From positions 1-64,000 of the forward strand of contig NZ_JBDPZD010000009.1 of NCBI RefSeq assembly GCF_039872745.1: a stretch of 64,000 nucleotides of DNA, read 5' to 3'. Source of the stretch: Pelomonas paludis. GTDB taxonomy: Bacteria > Pseudomonadota > Gammaproteobacteria > Burkholderiales > Burkholderiaceae_C. Numbering within the stretch: position 1 is the first letter of the stretch; each line of letters begins with the position of its first letter. The notes under the pieces were generated by a model that saw only the letters and a list, made by a program, of their open reading frames with translations, searched no databases and was not told the origin of the DNA. Below are positions 25,690 to 32,277 of the stretch, piece after piece. Both the position numbers and the translations under genes were made by a program.

Positions 25690-25989
25690 ATGCGATTCCA
25701 ACTTCGCCTCGCGCTTATTTCGACTGCCCTGATCTTGGGGGGCAGCAGCATGGCGGTGAAGGCTGCGCCGGAAGCGAAGCCTGCCGCCACGCCCGCCGTT
25801 GTGCCCGCCGACGGCGCATCAAAGGCTAGCGCCGGCGGCAGCAAACAGGCGCCCGAAGTCAAGGCCGGCGGTTCCGGCGGCGGCGCTGGCTCGGCGCGCA
25901 GTGCCAGTGCCACAGCCATCAAACCCAAACTGCCAAAGTGCCCCGATCCCACCAAGTGCCAGGCCGAAAAGGCCGCCGTCGCCCAGTAG
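25690..25989 (+). CDS. Small secreted Ala/Pro/Gly-rich protein
   Basis: A 99-residue protein with a signal peptide (about residues 1-26, ending A-V-K-A-A). The mature part is low-complexity, rich in Ala, Pro, Gly, Ser and Lys, and ends with a compact K-C-P-D-P-T-K-C motif, so two cysteines five residues apart could form a disulphide. No family is recognised. It starts 16 bases after the Ser/Thr kinase and is probably in the same transcript; it could be a ligand or target of the kinase's outer domain, but that is a guess. Confidence 0.7.
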   Translation: MRFQLRLALISTALILGGSSMAVKAAPEAKPAATPAVVPADGASKASAGGSKQAPEVKAGGSGGGAGSARSASATAIKPKLPKCPDPTKCQAEKAAVAQ

Positions 25990-26010
25990 TCGCGACGGCC
26001 ACCCTCCGGC

Positions 26011-26029
26011 GCTGAGGCTGGTACTCAGC
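26011..26029. terminator. Hairpin between convergent genes
   Basis: GCTGAG-GCTGGTA-CTCAGC forms a six-bp stem between the small secreted protein and the convergent unknown gene, overlapping the latter's stop codon. No T-run follows, so intrinsic termination is uncertain. Confidence 0.35.
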
Positions 26030-26648
26030 CCTTCGTCACCACCAACTTGACGTCGTACTTGCCACCATCGCCCACGATGGTCAGCGTCTTGGTCTTGGGG
26101 CCGGCAGCCACGTTGAGCAGCGAGTTGCTCAGCACGAACTCCTGGGTGCTGCCCACGCGGTCATCAAAGTTCGGCGCGCCGGTCGGGATCTCAAGCGCGC
26201 CGTTGATGTCGGCGATCAGCTTCTGCACCTTCTGAGCACGGCTGAGGCTACTTGAGGCCGCCAGCGACGACACCACCGCGCCCTTGACGATGGTGCGCGC
26301 CGCCGAGGGCTCGCCGTCGTCGTGCTCCATCATGCTCACAAGGATGATGGCGTCTTGCGGGCTCGCAATCGCCTTGGCGTTGCCGCTCGGGCCCCAGGCG
26401 TTGCGGCGCCAGACGATGCCGGGCAGGTTGTCGGGGTTGAAGCCCGGCTGCAGCGGCATGGTGGAGTGGGTCTCGCCTTTGTCCACGTCGCCCCAGGGCC
26501 CGTAGCGAGTCACCTCGACGGTGGGCAACGGGAAGGTCTTGAGGTCAATCGCGGTGACGAGCACGTAGGGCTCATCGGCCCCGACCTCATCGGTCTCGAT
26601 GCGGCACTTGATGTTCTTGACGGCGATGGTGACGGGCAATGCAGCCAT
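26025..26648 (-). CDS. Unrecognised beta-rich cytosolic protein
   Basis: A 207-residue protein without signal peptide or membrane helix. The N-terminal part (TIAVKNIKCRIETDEVGADE then PYVLVTAIDL) looks like a beta-strand-rich domain with acidic loops, and could be C2-like. A middle helix contains SSLSRAQKVQKLIADINGAL, and the C-terminus is again beta-rich (TKTLTIVGDGGKYDVKLVV). I do not recognise a named family. It is convergent with the kinase run. ATG 26648 has GGAG upstream at good spacing and follows a terminator-like hairpin, so it probably has its own promoter. Confidence 0.75.
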   Translation of the reverse strand: MAALPVTIAVKNIKCRIETDEVGADEPYVLVTAIDLKTFPLPTVEVTRYGPWGDVDKGETHSTMPLQPGFNPDNLPGIVWRRNAWGPSGNAKAIASPQDAIILVSMMEHDDGEPSAARTIVKGAVVSSLAASSSLSRAQKVQKLIADINGALEIPTGAPNFDDRVGSTQEFVLSNSLLNVAAGPKTKTLTIVGDGGKYDVKLVVTKG

Positions 26649-26663
26649 GGTGGATCTCCTGCA

Positions 26664-26690
26664 AAACGGGATGAAGCGGGTGGCTTCATC
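26664..26690 (-). terminator. Terminator-like hairpin upstream of 26025-26648 gene
   Basis: GATGAAGC-GGGTG-GCTTCATC gives a perfect eight-bp stem (26670-26690). On the minus strand it is followed by CCCGTTTTGC. It lies between the DUF3297 gene and the next gene, so it probably ends DUF3297 transcripts or forms part of the downstream leader. Confidence 0.55.
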
Positions 26691-26759
26691 GCCCCTCCGC
26701 AAGGCCGGCACATGCCGGGCTCAGGAGGACAGACGCAGGGGATCCGGGCCAGGGATCAG

Positions 26760-26778
26760 GCGGGGAATATTGCCCCGC
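26760..26778 (-). terminator. Hairpin directly after DUF3297 gene
   Basis: GCGGGG-AATATTG-CCCCGC forms a six-bp stem six bases past the DUF3297 stop on the minus strand. No U-run follows; it may act together with the stronger hairpin at 26670-26690. Confidence 0.4.
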
Positions 26779-26784
26779 AGAACT

Positions 26785-27030
26785 TCACCGATAGAAGGCT
26801 TCGACCTGGCCCTTGAGCTTGATGCACAACGGGCGGCCCTTGCGGTCGAGCGTCTTGCCGGCTGGCACCTTGATCCAGCCCTCGCTGACGCAGTACTCCT
26901 CGACGTCGAAGCGCTCCTTGCCGTTGAAGCGGATGCCGATGTCGTGCTCGAACACGGCGGCCACGTGGTGCGGGCTGCGCGGGTCGACGCTGAGGTGATC
27001 AGGGAGTTCGGGGCGAGCGGTGTCGGTCAT
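26785..27030 (-). CDS. DUF3297 family protein
   Basis: An 81-residue cytosolic protein matching the DUF3297 pattern: L-P-D-H-L-S-V-D-P-R-S-P-H-H, IGIRFNGKERFDVEEYCVSEGWIKV and a C-terminal D-R-K-G-R-P-L-C-I-K-L-K-G-Q-V-E. The family is widespread in proteobacteria and of unknown function. The start ATG 27030 matches the typical M-T-D-T N-terminus. It is divergent from the VOC gene. Confidence 0.9.
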   Translation of the reverse strand: MTDTARPELPDHLSVDPRSPHHVAAVFEHDIGIRFNGKERFDVEEYCVSEGWIKVPAGKTLDRKGRPLCIKLKGQVEAFYR

Positions 27031-27129
27031 GGTCAAGGGCAGGTTCTGGAAGGGCGAGATTCTCGCTGCTGACAGCTTCTGGTAGCGCCGCACCCGAGCA
27101 TGGCGGCCTTCACACACCACGGAGCTGCC

Positions 27130-27492
27130 ATGCAACCCAACTGCCTCATCCTCTACGTCAAGAGCCCCGCCGAGAGCGTGCTCTTCTACAGCCGCCTGCT
27201 GGGCCGCGAGCCCGTTGAGCACCACCCCAATTTCGCGATGTTCAAGCTCAACGAGGCCACCACACTGGGCCTCTGGGCCGTACATGATGTGCAGCCCGCC
27301 AGCGGCGTGCGCGGCGGCGGCGCCGAGGTTGGCGTCACCGTGGCCAGCGACGCCGCCGTGGACCAGGCCGTGAGCGCGTGGGAAGCCATGGGCTGGCCCG
27401 TGCTGCAGGCCGCCACGGCCATGGACTTTGGCTACACCGCCGTCACGGCGGACCTGGATGGGCATCGCATCCGGGTGTTCCGGCCAACATGA
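27130..27492 (+). CDS. VOC (glyoxalase/bleomycin-resistance fold) protein
   Basis: A 120-residue single-domain vicinal-oxygen-chelate protein. It shows the paired beta-alpha-beta-beta-beta modules: NCLILYVKSPAESVLFYSRLLG near the start and FGYTAVTADLDGHRIRVF at the end. Candidate metal ligands are sparse, so it may be a binding protein rather than an enzyme; the substrate is unknown. ATG 27130 has GGAG upstream and is preferred over the 27100 start. It ends directly against the convergent GST gene. Confidence 0.85.
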   Translation: MQPNCLILYVKSPAESVLFYSRLLGREPVEHHPNFAMFKLNEATTLGLWAVHDVQPASGVRGGGAEVGVTVASDAAVDQAVSAWEAMGWPVLQAATAMDFGYTAVTADLDGHRIRVFRPT

Positions 27493-28113
27493 TCAAAGCC
27501 CTTCAAAGGGCGCGCGCCAATGCGGCAACGCAGCCAGTTGCTCCGACAACCGCCGGATGTTCGGGAAGGCGCTGAAGTCCAGCTTCGCGTCCTGCTCGAA
27601 CGGGAAGATGTCGCCCACGCGGAAGTCGGCGTAGGTGGGCGCGTCGCCGCCCAGCATCCAGGTGCGGCCGGCCAGGTGGGCGTCGAGGATGGGGGCGAGG
27701 CGGGCGACCTCGCTGGCATAGCCCTGCATCTCGGCCTCGGGCACCACCGGCAGCCGGTAGCGCGGCACGACGATGTGCTGGAAGTAGAAGGCCGAGGTGG
27801 CGCGGCCCCAGTGCTTGGCCGTCCAGCTGAGCCAGCGGATCAGCTCGGGCAGCTGCTCGCCGTCCGGGAAGAACTCCGGCTTGCCCGCCAGGCGGGCGAG
27901 CTTGCAGACGATGGCATCGCACTCCCAGAGCGTGCTGCCGTTGTCCAGTTGCAGGATGGGCACGCGCAGATTGGGGTTGAGCGGCGCAAAGCGCTCAGAC
28001 TGGCCCGGCGCCAGCGGCGCGGCTGCTTCGTAGCGGATGGGCGCGTTGAGGTAGCGCGCCGCAGCGACGCAGAGGCGGGGGTTGAGATTGATCGAGTGGT
28101 ACAGGGTCGGCAT
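27493..28113 (-). CDS. Glutathione S-transferase family protein
   Basis: A 206-residue soluble protein with an N-terminal thioredoxin-like domain (YHSINLNPRLCVAAARYL, then N-P-N-L-R-V-P-I-L with the cis-Pro and L-W-E-C-D-A-I in place of the usual E-S-x-A-I glutathione motif) and a C-terminal helical domain including P-T-Y-A-D-F-R-V-G-D. The Cys where Ser is usual in the E-S motif is a mild deviation. A detoxification role is plausible; the substrate is unknown. Confidence 0.87.
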   Translation of the reverse strand: MPTLYHSINLNPRLCVAAARYLNAPIRYEAAAPLAPGQSERFAPLNPNLRVPILQLDNGSTLWECDAIVCKLARLAGKPEFFPDGEQLPELIRWLSWTAKHWGRATSAFYFQHIVVPRYRLPVVPEAEMQGYASEVARLAPILDAHLAGRTWMLGGDAPTYADFRVGDIFPFEQDAKLDFSAFPNIRRLSEQLAALPHWRAPFEGL

Positions 28114-28184
28114 GGCGGGCTTTCAGTCGGCACTGCGGACACGACGAACCGCAGCCAGCGGTTTCGACACGCCCTGCCTTGTCG

Positions 28185-28880
28185 TCACACCAGGCTGGGT
28201 GCGGGCACGCGCTGGTTGGGCGGCAGGTAGCGCATGGCCACGCTGGCCAGGCCGCGCGCATAGGCCGGCGCCACATCTTCCGCGCTGGCGGCGTTGATCT
28301 TGAGGTCTTGCAGCAGGCCGTTGTGCAGGCCGTAGACCCAGCCGTGCACGGTGACGGACTGGCCGCGCGCCCAGGCGTCCTTGACGATGGTGGTGTGGCA
28401 GACATTGCGGGCCTGCTCCAGCACGTTGAGCTCGACGAGGGCGTCCACACGGCGCGCCTCGTCATCGATGCAAGACAGCAGGCCGGCGTGTGTGTCGCGC
28501 ACGTCCACCACGTGGCGCAGCCAGTTGTCCACCAAGCCGGCGCGCTTGCCCAGCAACGCGGCCTTCACACCGCCGCACTGGCTGTGGCCGACGACGATGA
28601 CGTGCAGCACGTTCAGCACATCGACGGCGAACTGGATCACCGAGAGCGCGTTCAGGTCCGTGTGCACCACGAGGTTGGCCACGTTGCGGTGCACGAAGAG
28701 CTCGCCCGGCAGCAGCCCGACGAGTTCATTGGCCGGCACGCGGCTGTCGGCGCAGCCGATCCACAAATACTGGGGCTCCTGCTGGGCCAGCAGCTTGGTG
28801 AAAAAGCCTTCCTCGCGGGCCACCATGTCGGCGGCCCACTGGCGGTTGTTGGCGAAGAGGTCGTCGAGTTCTTTCGTCAT
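28185..28880 (-). CDS. can: Beta-class carbonic anhydrase
   Basis: A 231-residue zinc enzyme that interconverts CO2 and bicarbonate in the cytosol. Zinc ligands Cys43, His99 and Cys102 are visible in LWIGCADSRVPA and VVGHSQCGGV, with the Asp45-Arg47 dyad. The R-N-V-A-N-L-V segment and the G-W-V-Y-G-L loop fit the E. coli Can type. Start ATG 28880; an ATG at 28889 has too short a spacing to the AAGGA. It lies immediately downstream of isovaleryl-CoA dehydrogenase, a pairing that would supply bicarbonate to the biotin-dependent methylcrotonyl-CoA carboxylase of leucine breakdown. Confidence 0.94.
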   Translation of the reverse strand: MTKELDDLFANNRQWAADMVAREEGFFTKLLAQQEPQYLWIGCADSRVPANELVGLLPGELFVHRNVANLVVHTDLNALSVIQFAVDVLNVLHVIVVGHSQCGGVKAALLGKRAGLVDNWLRHVVDVRDTHAGLLSCIDDEARRVDALVELNVLEQARNVCHTTIVKDAWARGQSVTVHGWVYGLHNGLLQDLKINAASAEDVAPAYARGLASVAMRYLPPNQRVPAPSLV

Positions 28881-28906
28881 GGGCCCCATTGTCCTTGCGG
28901 CGGGTT

Positions 28907-30085
28907 TCAGGCGGTTTCTGAAAACAGCTCACGGCCAATCAACATCCGGCGGATCTCGCTGGTGCCCGCCCCGATTTCATAGAGCTTGGCATCCCGCCAC
29001 AGCCGCCCCAACGGGTAGTCGTTGATGTAGCCATTGCCGCCAAAGATCTGCACGCCTTCGCCGGCCATCCAGGTGGCTTTCTCGGCGCACCAGAGGATCA
29101 CGCTCGCGCAGTCCTTGCGCACGCGGCGGACGTGCTCGGTGCCGAGCTGGTCGAGGTTCTTGCCCACGGTGTAGAGCAAGGCGCGGCCGGCCTGCAGCAC
29201 GGTGTACATGTCGGCCAGCTTGGCCTGGATGAGCTGGAACTCGCCGATGCTCTGGCCGAACTGCTTGCGGTCATGCACATAGGGCACGACGGCGTCCATC
29301 ACTGCCTGCATGATGCCCACGGGCCCGGCGGCCAGCACGGCACGCTCGTAGTCCAGGCCCGACATCAGCACCTTGGCGCCGTTGTTCAGCCCGCCCAGCA
29401 CGTTCTCGGCCGGCACCTCGACGTTGTGGAACACCAGCTCCCCCGTGTGGCTGCCGCGCATGCCGAGCTTGTCGAGCTTCTGGGCGACGCTGAAGCCGGG
29501 CATGCCCTTCTCGACCAGGAAGGCCGTCACGCCGCGTGCCCCAAGCTCGGGTTCGGTCTTGGCGTAGACGACGAGGGTGTCAGCATCGGGGCCATTGGTG
29601 ATCCACATCTTGCTGCCGTTGAGCACGTAGACGCCGCCGCGCTCCTCGGCGCGCAGCTTCATGGACAGCACGTCCGAGCCCGCGCCCGGCTCGCTCATGG
29701 CCAGTGCACCCACGTGCTCGCCTGAGATCAGCTTGGGCAGGTATCTGGCGCGCTGTGCCTCGCTGCCATTGCGCTTGATCTGGTTGACGCACAGGTTGCT
29801 GTGCGCGCCGTAGGAGAGGCCCACTGAGGCACTGGCGCGGCTGATCTCCTCCATGGCCACCATGTGGGCCAGGTAGCCCATGTCGGCGCCGCCATACGCG
29901 GCCGGCGCGGTGATGCCGAGCACGCCGAGCTCGCCCATCTTGCGCCAGAGGTCCATGGGGAACTGATCGCTGCGGTCGATCTCGGCCGCGCGCGGCGCAA
30001 TCTCGGCGTCGGCAAAGGCGCGCACGGCATCGCGCAGCGCGTCGATGTCCTCACCGAGGTGGAAGTTCAGGCCGGGCAGATCCAT
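28907..30085 (-). CDS. ivd: Isovaleryl-CoA dehydrogenase
   Basis: A 392-residue FAD enzyme that oxidises isovaleryl-CoA to 3-methylcrotonyl-CoA in leucine catabolism, passing electrons to ETF. The acyl-CoA dehydrogenase motifs are present: A-M-S-E-P-x-A-G-S-D, KMWITNG, YDRAV-type segment and Q-I-F-G-G-N-G-Y. The catalytic glutamate is placed as in isovaleryl-CoA dehydrogenases, in GLDYERAVLA (Glu247), rather than near residue 370 as in short- and medium-chain enzymes. It is upstream of the carbonic anhydrase on the same strand with 26 bases between them. The methylcrotonyl-CoA carboxylase genes are not in the window. Confidence 0.95.
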   Translation of the reverse strand: MDLPGLNFHLGEDIDALRDAVRAFADAEIAPRAAEIDRSDQFPMDLWRKMGELGVLGITAPAAYGGADMGYLAHMVAMEEISRASASVGLSYGAHSNLCVNQIKRNGSEAQRARYLPKLISGEHVGALAMSEPGAGSDVLSMKLRAEERGGVYVLNGSKMWITNGPDADTLVVYAKTEPELGARGVTAFLVEKGMPGFSVAQKLDKLGMRGSHTGELVFHNVEVPAENVLGGLNNGAKVLMSGLDYERAVLAAGPVGIMQAVMDAVVPYVHDRKQFGQSIGEFQLIQAKLADMYTVLQAGRALLYTVGKNLDQLGTEHVRRVRKDCASVILWCAEKATWMAGEGVQIFGGNGYINDYPLGRLWRDAKLYEIGAGTSEIRRMLIGRELFSETA

Positions 30086-30112
30086 GGCGCTCTCCTAGGC
30101 AGAACGACCACT

Positions 30113-30994
30113 CTAGCCGCCTGGCAGCAAGCGCCGCACCAGCGGATGCACCACCTTCTTGTCGGTGCCGATGGCGTAGAACTGCTCCTCAACGCCGGTG
30201 CAGTCGCCCACCCGAGTGAGTCCATAGCGCTCGCGCAGGCGCGCGTCGGCCACCACGGCGGCGGGGAAGGCGCCCATGCCCTCGGCCCCAAAGGTGGCGA
30301 GCAAGGCGCTGTCTTCAAACTCGCCGGCCACGCGCACGCGCAGGCCCTGGTTGTGCAGCCAGGCATCCAGGCGCGGGCGCAACGCGGCGTGGGCGGTGGG
30401 CAGCAGCACGGGCACGGCAGCCAGCGAGCGCGGGAAGTCGGCCGCCGCGGCATCGGCCCAGCGCTGGCTGGCATACCAGGCCACGGGCGAGTGCCCGAGC
30501 GAGTGGCTGTAAAGGCGCAGATTGGGGTTGGGCGGCGCGGGCCGGTCGGCCAGCACCACATCGAGCCGATGCAGGGCCAGGTCGCCCAGCAGGTCGTCAA
30601 ACTCGTCCTCATGGGCCAGCAGGCGCAGGTGCGGGGTCTCCAGCACGGGGGCCAGCAGCTGGTGGGCCACCAGCTTGGGCAGCCCGTCCGAGATACCCAC
30701 CGTCAGCCGCACTGAAGGAGCACTCACGGCCTCCTGCAGCCGCTCGGGCAGGCTCTCGCCCAGCGGAAAGATCTGGTCCGCCACGTCCAGCGCCGCACGG
30801 CCGGCTTCGGTCAGCGCGAGGCCCCGCCCAGCGGGCTTGAGCAGGGCCACGCCGACCGACTGCTCCAGCTCCCGCACCTGGGCCGAGACCGTCTGCACCG
30901 ACAGGCCCAGGCGCTCGGCGCCCCGGCTGAGACCGCCCTCCTTGGCCACCACCCAGAAGTAGTACAGATGCCGGTAGCTGAAGCTTTGCGTCAT
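30113..30994 (-). CDS. LysR-family regulator, NhaR type
   Basis: A 293-residue LysR-type regulator. The N-terminal helix-turn-helix has SYRHLYYFWVVAKEGGLSRGAERLGLSVQTVSAQVRELEQ, closest to NhaR with its Y-x-x-L-Y-Y-F-W opening. A periplasmic-binding-like ligand domain covers about residues 90-290. NhaR proteins respond to sodium or pH, but no antiporter is nearby, so the target here is unknown. It is upstream of ivd on the same strand (27 bases) and divergent from the BI-1 gene. Confidence 0.9.
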   Translation of the reverse strand: MTQSFSYRHLYYFWVVAKEGGLSRGAERLGLSVQTVSAQVRELEQSVGVALLKPAGRGLALTEAGRAALDVADQIFPLGESLPERLQEAVSAPSVRLTVGISDGLPKLVAHQLLAPVLETPHLRLLAHEDEFDDLLGDLALHRLDVVLADRPAPPNPNLRLYSHSLGHSPVAWYASQRWADAAAADFPRSLAAVPVLLPTAHAALRPRLDAWLHNQGLRVRVAGEFEDSALLATFGAEGMGAFPAAVVADARLRERYGLTRVGDCTGVEEQFYAIGTDKKVVHPLVRRLLPGG

Positions 30995-31111
30995 GGACTG
31001 AGCAAGTTATTGCGAATTTAAGTTCAACGAGTCTCTGCTTTTTCCGCAAGGCCAGCACCCGTAGCCTCCGCATCACCCGTGGCTCATCACGGTCTTTCCT
31101 TGGAGGTCCAC

Positions 31112-31795
31112 ATGCAATCCCTGTCCCGCTCGAACACGCTGGCGATGCCGGTCGGCATGGCCAGCGATCAGGACGCCAGCCAGCGCGTCCTGCGCAACAC
31201 CTATGGCCTGCTGTCGATGACGCTGCTGTTCAGCGCCGCCACCGCCGCCGCCGCCGTGGCCTGGAAGCTGCCCGGCCCCGGGGTCATCCTGACGCTGGCG
31301 GTCTACTTCGGCCTGCTGTTCGGCATCCACAAACTGCAAAACAGCGGCAAGGCCGTTGGGCTGGTCTTCGCGCTCACCGGCTTCATGGGCTACTCGCTCG
31401 GGCCTTTGCTCAGCGCCGTGCTCTCGCTCAAGGGCGGCAGCCAGGTGGTGATGCTGGCCCTGGGCAGCACGGGTGCCATCTTCCTGGCCCTGTCGGCCTG
31501 GGTGCGCGCCACGCGGCGCGACTTCTCGTGGATGGGCGGCTTCCTGTTTGCCGGCATGGTGGTGGCCTTGCTGGCGGGCCTGGCAGCCATGTTCTTCGAG
31601 ATCCCGGCGCTGGCGCTCACGGTCTCGGCCGTGGTGGCCCTGCTGTCAGCCGGCATGATCCTCTTCGAGACCAGCCGCATCGTGAACGGCGGTGAGTCCA
31701 ACTACGTGCTCGCCACGGTCAGCCTCTACGTCTCGATCTTCAACCTGTTCACCAGCCTGCTCAGCCTGTTCGGCTTTGGCAGCCAAGACGAGTGA
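31112..31795 (+). CDS. Bax inhibitor-1/YccA family membrane protein
   Basis: A 227-residue protein with seven hydrophobic helices, typical of the BI-1/UPF0005 family (YccA, YbhL). The family signature near the C-terminal helices includes L-F-E-T-S-R-I-V-N-G-G-E-S-N-Y-V-L-A-T-V-S-L-Y-V-S-I-F-N-L-F. YccA binds and restrains the FtsH protease; some homologues leak calcium. The start ATG has GGAGG at ideal spacing. The TerB-like gene follows seven bases after the stop. Confidence 0.93.
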   Translation: MQSLSRSNTLAMPVGMASDQDASQRVLRNTYGLLSMTLLFSAATAAAAVAWKLPGPGVILTLAVYFGLLFGIHKLQNSGKAVGLVFALTGFMGYSLGPLLSAVLSLKGGSQVVMLALGSTGAIFLALSAWVRATRRDFSWMGGFLFAGMVVALLAGLAAMFFEIPALALTVSAVVALLSAGMILFETSRIVNGGESNYVLATVSLYVSIFNLFTSLLSLFGFGSQDE

Positions 31796-31802
31796 GGAGA
31801 CC

Positions 31803-32219
31803 ATGATGCGCAGCTACCCCACCGACAGCCCCCAGGCCATCACCCGGCTCGTGGCCCTGACGGCCATGGCCGACGGCAACCTCTCGCTGGAGGAGATCCT
31901 GGCCCTGGAGACCGACAACGCCGCCGGCCTCAGCCTCGACGAGACGCGCACCGTGGTGCAGGACCTCTGCCAGGACCTGCTCAAGGACACGGGCCTGGAC
32001 TGGCGCCAAGTCTGCACCGTACCGCCCGAGGTGCTGTACCCGCTACTCAACGAGCTGCGCGCACCCCAGCAGCGCCTGCTGGCCCTGCAAGAGGCCCTGC
32101 GCGTGGCCCAGGCCGACCGCGACCTGCACGACGCCGAGTCCCGCATCCTGCTGGACGCCATGCAGCACTGGGGCATGCTGGACGAGCCGCCCAGACACAA
32201 GGCCACGCGGGCGGACTAG
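31803..32219 (+). CDS. TerB-like small helical protein
   Basis: A 138-residue all-helical soluble protein resembling the TerB/DjlA N-terminal domain family: A-L-T-A-M-A-D-G-N-L-S-L-E-E near the start and a second acidic motif A-D-R-D-L-H-D-A-E-S-R-I-L-L near the end. TerB domains bind metals through such acidic pairs. It is seven bases downstream of the BI-1 gene, so it is probably co-transcribed. The second ATG at 31806 is also possible. The link to tellurite is only by family name. Confidence 0.72.
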   Translation: MMRSYPTDSPQAITRLVALTAMADGNLSLEEILALETDNAAGLSLDETRTVVQDLCQDLLKDTGLDWRQVCTVPPEVLYPLLNELRAPQQRLLALQEALRVAQADRDLHDAESRILLDAMQHWGMLDEPPRHKATRAD

Positions 32220-32277
32220 GGCCTGCTAGCGCTCCTTCCTAGAATCGGTCGGACACACGCTGGCGAGGAGCCATCTG

